Shown in pieces: positions 1-7,513 of a DNA stretch of 35,525 nt; position 1 is the first letter of the stretch; every line of letters starts with the position of its first letter. Source of the DNA: Pirellulales bacterium (lineage in GTDB: Bacteria > Planctomycetota > Planctomycetia > Pirellulales > Thermoguttaceae); assembly GCA_016935315.1 (NCBI GenBank), contig JAFGRD010000094.1:1-35525 (forward strand), written 5' to 3'. The notes under the pieces are model-generated. The model worked only from the letters and a program-made list of their open reading frames with translations, was not told where the DNA came from and did not search any database. Both the position numbers and the translations under genes were made by a program.

Positions 1-1
1 C

Positions 2-169
2 AAGGTCGACCTGCTCGAGGACTTGTACATGACGTACACGATCGACGGCGCCAACGGCACCTACGAGGCCAAGCTGATCATCGTGCCGGAGCCGGGGACG
101 CTGGTCCTGCTGGCCACCGGCCTGGCCGGTCTGCTGGTGCTGGCGATGCGCCGCCGGCGCAGGTCATGA
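2..169 (+). CDS. PEP-CTERM domain protein, C-terminal fragment
   Basis: Only the last 55 codons are inside the window. They end with the PEP-CTERM sorting signal: a VPEPGT motif, a hydrophobic stretch of about 17 residues rich in Leu, Ala and Gly, and a terminal cluster of five arginines before the TGA. In this family the tail directs an exported protein to an exosortase-type system. The part upstream of the motif is too short to reveal the function of the exported domain. The reading frame is set by the stop at 167-169 and is open to the window edge. Confidence 0.85.
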   Translation, partial: KVDLLEDLYMTYTIDGANGTYEAKLIIVPEPGTLVLLATGLAGLLVLAMRRRRRS

Positions 170-182
170 CCGGGCCTGGGGC

Positions 183-205
183 CTGTCGAGAAGCGAGTTG
201 GACAT
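183..205 (+). repeat. Short intergenic repeat, AGTTGGACAT type, copy a
   Basis: Begins 14 nt after the PEP-CTERM stop. It reads CTGTCGAGAAGC followed by GAGTTGGACAT, and related sequences occur at 8833-8856 and 21541-21563. The similarity to the 8833 copy continues weakly for another 17 bases (GAAAG, AAGGAC). Function unknown. Confidence 0.4.
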
Positions 206-250
206 CCAGGAAAGGGAAGGACTCGTCAGGTTGGTGCCTTCCTCGGCTGC

Positions 251-279
251 TGGACTGCACGAAGCCGAACGGCTAGACT
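251..279 (+). promoter_or_regulatory. Weak candidate promoter for the sulfatase
   Basis: TGGACT at 251-256 and TAGACT at 274-279 are separated by 17 nt; each matches the sigma-70 consensus at four of six positions. A start near 286 would place the 99-bp repeat at 307-405 in the mRNA leader. The match is poor and could be chance. Confidence 0.25.
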
Positions 280-306
280 TCAGCTAGCATTTGGCCGAAG
301 TGCTTG

Positions 307-405
307 TTGACGCTTGCACACTCGATGCGCGAGGGCGACCAACGGGAGCCCGACTTGTCCGGTCTCCCGCTGGTCGGCCTGGATCGTTCACAATGCAAAC
401 ATCAA
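307..405 (+). repeat. 99-bp palindromic element, copy 1
   Basis: First of four 99-bp copies. It runs from TTGACGCTTGCA to the inverted end TGCAAACATCAA. The ends pair over 12 positions with 2 mismatches, then comes an unpaired zone of about 13 nt on each side, then an inner stem of 17 positions (332-348 with 364-380) with 2 mismatches, around a 15-nt loop. It differs from copy 5 at 8 of 99 positions. The end is 25 nt before the sulfatase ATG. The frame of the sulfatase is open back through the element, so automated start calls may include it wrongly. Confidence 0.9.
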
Positions 406-430
406 TAACGTGCCCCGACGGAGACCTCCC

Positions 431-1996
431 ATGCAACGCTCCCAACGATCTCGATGCGTCGTTGCCACTTTGGCGTTCGTCCTCTGTGGGTTGGCTCTTA
501 GTGTGGCAGCCGGCGAGGCGGCCGAAGGTGATGTCTCGGCCGGCGGGCGCGGCGAAGGCAGGCTCAATGTGCTGTTCTTCGCGGTGGACGATTTGCGACC
601 GGAAACGGGCGGCTATGGAAACCCGATCATCAAAACCCCCCACATCGACGAGCTGGCCAGCCGCGGCACGCTCTTTTGTCGAGCGTATTGTCAGCAGGCG
701 GTGTGCAGCCCGTCGCGAACGTCGCTGCTGACCGGGCGACGTCCCGACACAACCGGCGTCTACGACTTGCAGACCCACTTCCGGCTCAACTTGCCCGACG
801 TGGTGACGCTACCGCAACACTTCAAACAGTGCGGGTATCATACGCAAGGGTTCGGCAAGATCTACCACGGTGGCTTGGACGATCCGCATAGCTGGAGTGT
901 TCCACACTGGTCGCCGCCGGGGCCCGGCTACGGCAAGCCGGAGACCTTGACGGCCCTGGACGAGCAGCGCAAGCAACTCCGCGCCAAGTACGGCGGTCCG
1001 TCGTCGGAGGTTCTTCAACGCGACGCGAAGACGGGCGCCGTGCTGAAGCGTTCGGCCCCGAAGTACCGGGTGCGCGGGCCCGCGTGGGAAGATCCCGATG
1101 TGGCCGACGCCGCGTTGCCCGACGGCAAGACGGCCGCGCGAGCGATCCGGGTGCTGCGTCAGGTCCGCCACAAGCCTTTCTTCCTGGCCGTCGGCTTCTT
1201 GAAGCCGCACCTGCCGTTTGTGGCGCCGAAGAAGTACTACGAGCTTTACCAACGCGAGGAGCTTCATCTCGCGACGAATCCCTTCCCGCCGAAGGACGTG
1301 CCGGCCATTGCGATGCACAACTGGGGCGAGCTGCGCAACTACTCGGGCATTCCCCCACGGGGATCGCTCTCCGACGCGATGGCCTTGGACCTGGTCCACG
1401 GCTACTACGCCGCCACCAGCTACGTCGATGCCCAAATCGGCCGCGTGCTGGACGAGTTGGACCGACTCGGGTTGCGAGAAAAGACGGTGATTGTCCTCTG
1501 GGGCGACCACGGCTGGCAGCTCGGCGAGCATGGCCTGTGGTGCAAGCATACGAACTTCGAAATCGCGACTCGTGTTCCGCTGATTTTCAGCGCGCCCGCG
1601 CAGAAACAACCCGGCGCCAAGACCGACGCTCTGGCCGAGTTTGTCGACATCTACCCGACGCTCTGTGACCTTTGCAGCCTGCCAATTCCCGATGGGCTCG
1701 AAGGGACAAGCCTGGCACCGGTCATGGAGGATCCGAAGCGCGCGTGGAAGACGGCCGCGCTGAGCCAATACCCGCGAGGCAAGGTCATGGGCTATTCCAT
1801 GCGTACCGACCGCTACCGCTACACCGAGTGGCTTCCCCGAGCGGGGGGCGCGCCGGTCGCGCGGGAACTGTACGACCACCGGAATGATCCGCAGGAGAAC
1901 GTGAATCTGGCCGGCCTGCCGGAATCTGCGGAAATGGTCTCGCAACTCAGCAGACACCTGAAGGCGGGGTGGAGGGCGGCGCGGCCGGCACCGTGA
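431..1996 (+). CDS. Exported iduronate-2-sulfatase-like sulfatase
   Basis: 521-aa formylglycine-dependent sulfatase. The N-terminus (about residues 9-31) is a hydrophobic signal peptide, so the enzyme should act outside the cytoplasm. The first metal-binding pair is the DD in FAVDDLRP (Asp53-Asp54). The catalytic CSPSR motif has Cys92 as the residue converted to formylglycine. A later GDHGWQLGEHG segment supplies further active-site residues. The phrases QQAVCSPSR, LLTGRRPDTT and DDLRP closely resemble human iduronate-2-sulfatase and its bacterial relatives, so a sulfated uronic-acid polysaccharide is the likely substrate (inference). ATG at 431 is preferred over the in-frame ATG at 314 because the 39 extra residues would be translated from the 99-bp repeat and because the signal peptide begins here. 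No dedicated maturase is nearby. Confidence 0.93.
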   Translation: MQRSQRSRCVVATLAFVLCGLALSVAAGEAAEGDVSAGGRGEGRLNVLFFAVDDLRPETGGYGNPIIKTPHIDELASRGTLFCRAYCQQAVCSPSRTSLLTGRRPDTTGVYDLQTHFRLNLPDVVTLPQHFKQCGYHTQGFGKIYHGGLDDPHSWSVPHWSPPGPGYGKPETLTALDEQRKQLRAKYGGPSSEVLQRDAKTGAVLKRSAPKYRVRGPAWEDPDVADAALPDGKTAARAIRVLRQVRHKPFFLAVGFLKPHLPFVAPKKYYELYQREELHLATNPFPPKDVPAIAMHNWGELRNYSGIPPRGSLSDAMALDLVHGYYAATSYVDAQIGRVLDELDRLGLREKTVIVLWGDHGWQLGEHGLWCKHTNFEIATRVPLIFSAPAQKQPGAKTDALAEFVDIYPTLCDLCSLPIPDGLEGTSLAPVMEDPKRAWKTAALSQYPRGKVMGYSMRTDRYRYTEWLPRAGGAPVARELYDHRNDPQENVNLAGLPESAEMVSQLSRHLKAGWRAARPAP

Positions 1997-2342
1997 TCGC
2001 TGCGGCGCGCGGCCACCGGCTCTTGCAGACCGCTGCTGCGGCAGACCACTATTGGCTGTTGCAGGATGGTCGAGACGCTCTCGGAGGATTGTCGCAGTGT
2101 CCTCGCGAGTATTCTGCGACCGGCGGGGAATGCCGAGAGGCGCGTATTCGGCGGGGTCCAATGCAGCCATCTGAGGGGTGGTTGGGGGTCTTACGGCACT
2201 CGGTCGGCCGGCGAGAATGGACTTTTAGTGGCATGAAAGCCCCCGGTCGATTACGATAAATACGATATGCGATCTATTCCTATGGGCAGTCGCCGCAAGG
2301 ATGGATGCTTGCCGGGATCGACACCTCTGACAGCTCGGGCCG
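1997..2342. other. Intergenic gap with no recognisable gene
   Basis: 346 bases between the sulfatase stop and the kinase start. Open frames here show no recognisable protein features. The only marked structure is an AT-rich patch at about 2251-2278 in GC-rich surroundings, which may hold the promoter of the next gene; no convincing -35/-10 pair was found. No terminator hairpin with a T tract was seen. Confidence 0.5.
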
Positions 2343-2846
2343 ATGCTGAATTACGCGAACATCTCATTGATTGGAATGCCGGCGGTGGGTAAGAGCACGA
2401 TCGGTGTTCTGCTGGCCAAGGCCATCTCGTGGAACTTCGTCGACACGGATGTGATGATTCAAGTGGCCGAAGAGAAGGGGCTGCAGGAGATCATCCACGC
2501 CGAAGGTGTCGAGGCGTTCGCGCGCATCGAGCAGCGGCACGTGGTGGCCTTGGATCGCCGTCGCACGGTGATTGCCGCCGGCGGCAGTGTGGTCCACGGC
2601 CCGGCGGCCATGCAACACCTCAAAGCCATGGGCGCCGTCGTCTATCTCGATCTGCCCTTGCCGGAACTGGAGAAGCGGTTGGCCAACCTCAACGGTCGGG
2701 GAATCCTCATGGCGCCCGGCCAAACGCTGCACGGCCTCTTCCAGCAACGACAGCCGCTCTACCGGAACTACGCCGATCTGGTGATTCATTGCGCCTACCG
2801 CTCGCACGAGCAGATTGTCGACGAAATCATCGTGCGTCTCGGCTGA
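2343..2846 (+). CDS. Shikimate kinase family protein
   Basis: 167-aa small P-loop kinase. The Walker A motif GMPAVGKST lies at residues 11-19. FVDTD (about residues 32-36) is the Asp pair that in shikimate kinase holds Mg2+ and shikimate. AAGGSVV is the substrate-binding glycine motif, NGRGI lies in the lid, and QRQPLYRNYAD supplies the C-terminal arginines. Length fits shikimate kinase. It belongs to a variant with GGS instead of the usual GGG, so shikimate as the substrate is inferred from family membership. Shikimate kinase makes shikimate 3-phosphate in chorismate synthesis. No other aro gene is adjacent; the next gene, 23 nt downstream on the same strand, is a nucleoside transporter. Confidence 0.82.
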   Translation: MLNYANISLIGMPAVGKSTIGVLLAKAISWNFVDTDVMIQVAEEKGLQEIIHAEGVEAFARIEQRHVVALDRRRTVIAAGGSVVHGPAAMQHLKAMGAVVYLDLPLPELEKRLANLNGRGILMAPGQTLHGLFQQRQPLYRNYADLVIHCAYRSHEQIVDEIIVRLG

Positions 2847-2869
2847 GGATTCGTAAGAGAAGTCCGACG

Positions 2870-4165
2870 ATGGAACGATGGATCAGTTTTCTCGGCCTTT
2901 CGACCATGCTCGCGTTGGCGTGGTTGTGCTCCGATAATCGCCGGAAGATGAACGTCCGGCTGATCGTCAGCGGCGTGGCCCTGCAATTACTGCTGGCGGT
3001 TGTTCTGCTGAAGTCGCCGGCCGGCGAAGCGGCTTTCCGAGGCGCCAGGACGTTCGTCCTCGGATTGATTCGCTGTTCCGACGAAGGAGCGAAATTCGTC
3101 TTTGGCAGCTCCTTCTATGCCCCGGAATTCACGAGCACCTACGGCACCCCCTTCTTCGTCTCGGTGCTGTCGACGGTCGTCTTCTTTTCCACGCTGACGG
3201 CCGTGTTGTTCCACCTGGGCGTGCTGCAATGGCTGGTTAAGGCCATGGCGCGGGTGATGGTCTGGGTGATGGACACTTCCGGGGCGGAGTCGTTGTGTGC
3301 TTCGGCCAACGTGTTCATCGGCATGACGACGGCCCCGCTGGTGATCCGGCCCTATCTGCAGACCATGACGCGGTCGGAGTTGATGGCGATGATGACCGGT
3401 GGCATGGCCACGGTGGCGGGCGGGACGATGGCCGCCTATGCGAACATGGGCGCCGATCCGGGCCATCTGATGGTTGCCTCCTTGTTGTCCGCGCCGGCTT
3501 CGCTGGTGGTCGCCAAGATGATGGTTCCGGAAACCGAGTCGTCGCCCACCAAGGGAACCGTGAAGATCGCGGTGCCGAAGCAGGACGCCAACATCCTCGA
3601 CGCGGCCTGCCGGGGCGCCGGCGAGGGCCTGAAGCTCTCCTTAAACATCGCCGCCATGCTGATCGCCTTCATCGCCCTGGTCTACCTGCTCAACTGGGGG
3701 CTTGCGGGGCTGAGTCATCTGGTTGATTGGGGGTTGTCGTTTGCGGCCCACCAAGGCGACGCGCCGCCCACGCTGCGGCAGTTCCTTGGCGGTCGGGAGT
3801 TGTCGCTGCAACTGCTCTTGGGCTGGGCCTTTGCTCCCGTGGCGTGGATCATGGGCGTGGAGCCGAAGGACGCCCAAGCGGTCGGCATGCTGCTGGGCGA
3901 GAAGACGATCTTCAACGAATTCGTCGCCTATCAGCACCTCTCGACGGCCGAGGTGCGAAGTGCGATCAGCCCCCGCTCGTTTGTCATCGCCACCTACGCC
4001 CTGTGCGGATTCGCGAATTTCGGCTCGATCGCCGTGATGATCGGCGGCATCGGTGGATTGGTTCCCACGCGGCGCAGCGATTTCGCCAAGTACGGCTTCC
4101 GCTCTCTGATCGGCGGGACGCTGGCGGCCTTCATGACCGCGTGCATTGCCGGCATGCTGATCTGA
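2870..4165 (+). CDS. NupC-type concentrative nucleoside transporter
   Basis: 431-aa polytopic inner-membrane protein of the CNT family (TC 2.A.41), which imports nucleosides with H+ or Na+. Family signatures are clear: SGAESL followed by ASANVFIGMTTAPLVIRPYL, then MTRSELMAMMTGGMAT and VAGGTMAAYANMGAD, and near the C-terminus GEKTIFNEFVAY and CGFANFGSIAVM. The first transmembrane segments start close to the N-terminus (WISFLGLSTMLALAWL). ATG at 2870 has an AAGAGAAG ribosome-binding site at 2856-2863; the frame is open much further upstream but that part overlaps the kinase. Probably co-transcribed with the kinase gene. Substrate range cannot be read from the sequence. Confidence 0.93.
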   Translation: MERWISFLGLSTMLALAWLCSDNRRKMNVRLIVSGVALQLLLAVVLLKSPAGEAAFRGARTFVLGLIRCSDEGAKFVFGSSFYAPEFTSTYGTPFFVSVLSTVVFFSTLTAVLFHLGVLQWLVKAMARVMVWVMDTSGAESLCASANVFIGMTTAPLVIRPYLQTMTRSELMAMMTGGMATVAGGTMAAYANMGADPGHLMVASLLSAPASLVVAKMMVPETESSPTKGTVKIAVPKQDANILDAACRGAGEGLKLSLNIAAMLIAFIALVYLLNWGLAGLSHLVDWGLSFAAHQGDAPPTLRQFLGGRELSLQLLLGWAFAPVAWIMGVEPKDAQAVGMLLGEKTIFNEFVAYQHLSTAEVRSAISPRSFVIATYALCGFANFGSIAVMIGGIGGLVPTRRSDFAKYGFRSLIGGTLAAFMTACIAGMLI

Positions 4166-4243
4166 CTCGACGGACTCGGCAGCAGGTTGAGGTAGCAGCG
4201 TCACTGCTTCCGGGCACCCGCCCAGACGATTCCCGCCCTGGGT

Positions 4244-5359
4244 CTACGACCGCGGTCTGCCCTCGATCTTCTGCAGCGCCTCGCCGGCGGCCGCCTGGAC
4301 CTCGGGTTCGGCGTCTCGCAGCAGCGCTTGCAATGCGGGCACGACGTTGGTCGCTTCGTTTCCGATGGTGCCCAGGGCCTCCGCGGCGGCCACGCGCAGC
4401 CACTTGTTCTCGCTTCCCAGCGTTTGGGTCAGCGCGGGAACGGCCGCGGCGGCCGAGGGCCCCAACTCACCCAGGGACCGGGCGGCGGCGGCAATCTCGA
4501 ACTCGTCGCCCTCGCCGAGTTGCCGGATCAACTGACGCACCTGCTCGCTAGCCGCGGCAGCCGCCTGCTCGGCCAGGTCGGCCAGGTTCACCTGGTGCAG
4601 GGCCACCGCGGCCGCCCGGCGGATCGACGAGGAGGGATCTTCCGTCTCGATCCGAGCCAACAGGGGCGCGGCGGCCTTGGCCGCGGGACCGATCCGCCCC
4701 AAAGCCACCACCGCCCGGCGGCGCGAAAAGCGGTCCTCGTGCTCGGCCAGCCTCATCAGCGCGCCGACGGCCGGCGCCGCGCCAGGGCCTAGATCGGCCA
4801 AGGCGTCGGCCGCGTACCAGCGGACCCAGCGGTTCTCATCGGCGAGCGATTCGCCCAGGGCTGCGACGGCCGGCAACGCCTCGGGCCCCAGTTCGCGCAA
4901 CACACAGGCCGCCGCCACCCGCAAGTCGTCCCGCTCCGAGCCCAGCGCCTCGGCCACCGGCGCGACAACCGGCGGTCCCACCGCGGCCAGCGCCCGCACG
5001 GCCGGCTCGGACAGGACCAGGGCGTCGCCCTTGTCGGGAATGTTCGCCACGGCGTCCAGCGCGGCGATCACGGCGTCCGGTCCTTGCGCGACCAGCTCTT
5101 CGGCCGCCTCGCGTTGAAGCTCCTCACCGGGACCGTCCTTCAGTTGCACGATCCACCCTGGCAGCGACGTGGGCCGCGAGGGCGCGCGGCGCGAGGCCGG
5201 CGAGTCGGCCACCAAGCGGATCGTCACGGCCACCAGAATCATGACGACCAGCGTTCCGGCCAGCCAAGACAGGCCGTACAACACCACACGGACACGAGGA
5301 GATCCCTCCCGATCAGTCGGCAGACCGTCTTGCCTCATGGAACCCTGTCTGTTCGACAT
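4244..5359 (-). CDS. Membrane-anchored HEAT-repeat protein
   Basis: 371 aa. Residues 1-22 are polar, one transmembrane helix follows at about 24-50 (VVLYGLSWLAGTLVVMILVA), and the rest is a series of HEAT / PBS-lyase-like repeats of about 30-38 residues, recognisable by recurring LGPEALPAVAALGE, LGPGAAPAVGALM and LGPSAAAAVPALTQ turns. Such repeats form an alpha-solenoid for protein binding; no catalytic residues are seen. The topology suggests a solenoid held at the membrane, side uncertain. ATG at 5338 (MRQDG) is an alternative start. It converges on the NupC gene with a 78-bp gap that shows no clear terminator. Upstream are a promoter at 5498-5527 and a 99-bp repeat copy 25 nt before the start. 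Confidence 0.85.
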   Translation of the reverse strand: MSNRQGSMRQDGLPTDREGSPRVRVVLYGLSWLAGTLVVMILVAVTIRLVADSPASRRAPSRPTSLPGWIVQLKDGPGEELQREAAEELVAQGPDAVIAALDAVANIPDKGDALVLSEPAVRALAAVGPPVVAPVAEALGSERDDLRVAAACVLRELGPEALPAVAALGESLADENRWVRWYAADALADLGPGAAPAVGALMRLAEHEDRFSRRRAVVALGRIGPAAKAAAPLLARIETEDPSSSIRRAAAVALHQVNLADLAEQAAAAASEQVRQLIRQLGEGDEFEIAAAARSLGELGPSAAAAVPALTQTLGSENKWLRVAAAEALGTIGNEATNVVPALQALLRDAEPEVQAAAGEALQKIEGRPRS

Positions 5360-5384
5360 GATCCGGTCAGCTTACGCACCTTTT

Positions 5385-5483
5385 TTGACGCTTGCACAGT
5401 CAATGCGCGAGGGCGACCAACGGGAGCCCGATTTCTTCGGCCTCCCGTTGGTCGGCCCGGATCATTTGCAGTGCAAACATCAA
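5385..5483 (+). repeat. 99-bp palindromic element, copy 2
   Basis: Same 12-nt ends (TTGACGCTTGCA and TGCAAACATCAA) and the same inner stem. Fifteen of 17 inner-stem positions pair (5410-5426 with 5442-5458). The loop differs from copies 1, 4 and 5. It lies in the divergent region between the HEAT-repeat and flavoprotein genes and ends 25 nt from the HEAT-repeat start codon. Confidence 0.9.
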
Positions 5484-5497
5484 TAGCTCCACCGTGG

Positions 5498-5527
5498 AAT
5501 ATACCATGAGGCCGCTGTTTCCCGCAA
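5498..5527 (-). promoter_or_regulatory. Candidate sigma-70 promoter for the HEAT-repeat gene
   Basis: On the minus strand TTGCGG (5527-5522) and TATATT (5503-5498) are separated by 18 nt. The expected start is near 5490, a few bases before the repeat edge at 5483, so the HEAT-repeat mRNA would begin with the 99-bp hairpin. Confidence 0.5.
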
Positions 5528-5598
5528 CGACCGAGACCTCGCCGAAGACAGGTTCCCGTCGCCGCGAGATTGGGGTGATGGTTTGCCGGGGGCAATCG

Positions 5599-5607
5599 TG
5601 ATATAGT
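5599..5607 (+). promoter_or_regulatory. Candidate extended -10 promoter for the flavoprotein gene
   Basis: TGATATAGT fits an extended -10 element (TGn followed by TATAGT). No good -35 is seen at 17-18 nt. The predicted start, near 5614, falls directly before the deleted repeat copy at 5617. Confidence 0.4.
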
Positions 5608-5616
5608 ACGGCTCTG

Positions 5617-5685
5617 TTGACGCCTGCGAAGTCGATGCGTGAGGCCTCCCGCTGGTCGGCCTTCGTTACTGGATGCAAGCGTCAA
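5617..5685 (+). repeat. Deleted 69-bp relative of the palindromic element, copy 3
   Basis: Starts TTGACGCCTGC and ends with a GCAAGCGTCAA inverted end. The left arm up to GATGCGTGAGG is followed directly by the right-arm sequence CTCCCGCTGGTCGGCCT, so the left inner-stem arm and the loop are missing. The two outer ends are still inverted repeats. The element ends 23 nt before the flavoprotein ATG. Confidence 0.75.
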
Positions 5686-5708
5686 TGCACCTACCCAGGA
5701 GACAGTCC

Positions 5709-6281
5709 ATGAAAGTTCTCGGAATCTCCGGCAGCCCGCGCCGGGGCGGCAATACGGACACGTTGATCCACACGGCGCTGGAAGTGCTGACGGCTGAAGG
5801 CCTTCAGACGGAGTTCCTCTCCTTGGCCGATCATCCGGTGAAACCCTGTACGGCGTGCGGCGGCTGTGGCAAGGCGGAGGAACCCTGCTGCGTAACGGAG
5901 GATCCGGCCTTTGAAGGGATGATCGAGCGGTTCATGGCGGCCGACGGCATTCTGGTCGGCTCGCCCGTCTACTTCGGCTCGGCCACGCCGGAGACGATGG
6001 CCCTTTTGGACCGCGTGGGCTACGTTGCCCGGCACCACAACTTCTTGCGTCGCAAGGTCGGCGCGGCGATTGTGGTCGCCCGCCGGGCGGGCCAGAATTT
6101 CACCTTCGCCCAGCTCAACTATTTCTTCCTGATTAGCGAGATGATCGTGCCCGGCTCGACGTACTGGAACGTGGCTTTCGGCCGCCAGAAAGGCGAGGTG
6201 ACCGGCGACACCGAAGGCATCGAGACGGTCAGGACCCTGGCCGCCAACATGGCGTGGCTGATCAAGAGGCTGGTGGATTGA
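5709..6281 (+). CDS. Iron-sulfur flavoprotein / NADPH-dependent FMN reductase family
   Basis: 190-aa flavodoxin-fold protein. The FMN phosphate loop is SGSPRRGGNTD near residues 7-17, and GSPVYFGSAT is the second flavin-contact loop. A compact Cys cluster CxxCxxCx6C (Cys47, 50, 53, 60) matches the [4Fe-4S]-binding pattern of the iron-sulfur flavoprotein (Isf) group, so it probably transfers electrons between a cluster and FMN; physiological partner unknown. ATG at 5709 has a strong AGGAGAC site at 5697-5703; an in-frame ATG at 5673 lies inside the repeat and is less likely. The next gene starts 21 nt downstream, so the two are probably one operon. Confidence 0.88.
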   Translation: MKVLGISGSPRRGGNTDTLIHTALEVLTAEGLQTEFLSLADHPVKPCTACGGCGKAEEPCCVTEDPAFEGMIERFMAADGILVGSPVYFGSATPETMALLDRVGYVARHHNFLRRKVGAAIVVARRAGQNFTFAQLNYFFLISEMIVPGSTYWNVAFGRQKGEVTGDTEGIETVRTLAANMAWLIKRLVD

Positions 6282-6302
6282 GGCCGACAGCGGAGCGCCC
6301 CC

Positions 6303-7433
6303 GTGCAAAAAGACCTCCCGGAGAGCATCCTTCAGTTCGGCACCGGCAAGTTCCTCCGCTGCTTCGCCGACCTTTTCGCCGAGGAGGCGAACGGGACGGA
6401 ACAGCCCGTGGGACGCGTGGTGGTGCTGCAATCGACCGGCAACGCGCGTGTCCGGCAACTCCGCGCCCGCGGATGTCGCTACCACGTAGCTATCCGCGGT
6501 CTGCAGCATGGCGAGCGGACCGATCGCGTCGAGGTCGTGCAGAGCATCAGCCGCGCCTTGGCCACGTCGGAAGACTGGCAAGAGGTGCTCCAAGTGGCCC
6601 GGTCCTCCGTGCTCCGCGCGGTTGTTTCAAACACCACCGAAGCCGGTTTTAGGCTGGAAGACGACGATCCGCCGGGGGCATCCCCGCCGCGCTCGTTTCC
6701 CGCCAAGCTTCTGGCGGTGCTGCAAGCGCGGCACGAATCGGGCAGACCGGGCCTGGTGATTCTGCCCTGCGAGTTGCTCGACGACAACGCCGACCGATTG
6801 CTCGAATTGGTGCTGGAGCAAGCCGCGCGGTGGCGCGTTTCCGAAGACACGGTCGCGTGGCTCCGGTCGGAATGCCGCTGGCACAACACGCTGGTCGATC
6901 GGATCGTCTCGGCGCCGGGTGCAGATGATCCGCTGGCCACGGACGATCCACTGTATGCCGTGGCCGAGCCGTTCGCCTTGTGGCTGGTCGAAGGCCTGGT
7001 CGAGAGTGCGGTCGCGCTGCCCGGCCTGGCGAGCCATCCGTCGGTGCAGACCGTCGAACGGCTCGAACCCTATTGCCTGCGGAAGGTACGGATCCTCAAC
7101 GGGGCCCACACGGCGCTGGTGGCCAAGGCGATGCCGTTGGGATTTCAGACGGTGCGCCAGGCGGTGCTGGACAAGGACGTCGGCTCGTGGCTTGAGTCGC
7201 TGTTGTTCGGCGAGATCGTTCCCGCGCTGGAAGGCCGCACTGACGACCCCGAGCAGTTCGCCCGGGAGACCCTGGAGCGTTTCGCCAATCCGTTCCTCGA
7301 ACACCGCCTGGCGGATATCGCTTTGCACCACGAAGTGAAGCGGCAGACGCGCCTCGTTCCGACGCGTGACGAGTATCGGCGGCGATTCGGTCGCATGCCG
7401 CGCTTGTTGGACGATTTGCTCGGGTCTTCATGA
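6303..7433 (+). CDS. Short tagaturonate reductase-like (UxaB family) dehydrogenase
   Basis: 376-aa member of the polyol-specific long-chain dehydrogenase family (tagaturonate/fructuronate reductase, mannitol dehydrogenase). Best match in motif order is UxaB: ILQFGTGKFLRCFAD for the nucleotide fold, SNTTEAGF, LPCELLDDN, TLVDRIV, then KVRILNGAHTALV carrying the family's catalytic Lys/Asn/His set. UxaB reduces tagaturonate to altronate with NADH in galacturonate use. GTG start at 6303 with GGAG 7 nt upstream. The E. coli protein continues for roughly 100 more residues; here the frame stops soon after RRRFGRMPRLLDDLL, with only 80 bp before the next gene, so a C-terminal helical part is absent. 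Fructuronate or mannitol substrates are not excluded. Confidence 0.8.
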   Translation: MQKDLPESILQFGTGKFLRCFADLFAEEANGTEQPVGRVVVLQSTGNARVRQLRARGCRYHVAIRGLQHGERTDRVEVVQSISRALATSEDWQEVLQVARSSVLRAVVSNTTEAGFRLEDDDPPGASPPRSFPAKLLAVLQARHESGRPGLVILPCELLDDNADRLLELVLEQAARWRVSEDTVAWLRSECRWHNTLVDRIVSAPGADDPLATDDPLYAVAEPFALWLVEGLVESAVALPGLASHPSVQTVERLEPYCLRKVRILNGAHTALVAKAMPLGFQTVRQAVLDKDVGSWLESLLFGEIVPALEGRTDDPEQFARETLERFANPFLEHRLADIALHHEVKRQTRLVPTRDEYRRRFGRMPRLLDDLLGSS

Positions 7434-7442
7434 GAATCGGCT

Positions 7443-7471
7443 TTGCAGCTACCGCCAGCAACGCGCATAAT
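7443..7471 (+). promoter_or_regulatory. Candidate promoter for the 7514 oxidoreductase
   Basis: TTGCAG at 7443-7448 and CATAAT at 7466-7471 with a 17-nt spacer. The -10 matches five of six consensus bases. The predicted start, near 7478, leaves a short leader before the AGGAGG at 7501-7506. Confidence 0.45.
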
Positions 7472-7513
7472 AGAGAGCCGACAGACCAGATGTTCCCCTC
7501 AGGAGGTTGACTC

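Noticed and set aside
307-335. TTGACG inside the 99-bp element as a -35 box
   Set aside because: No -10-like hexamer at 16-18 nt in any copy; the bases are part of the terminal inverted repeat.
284-778. Minus-strand open frames across the sulfatase start region
   Set aside because: They arise from the open palindromic element and sulfatase antisense; no supporting start site or domain.
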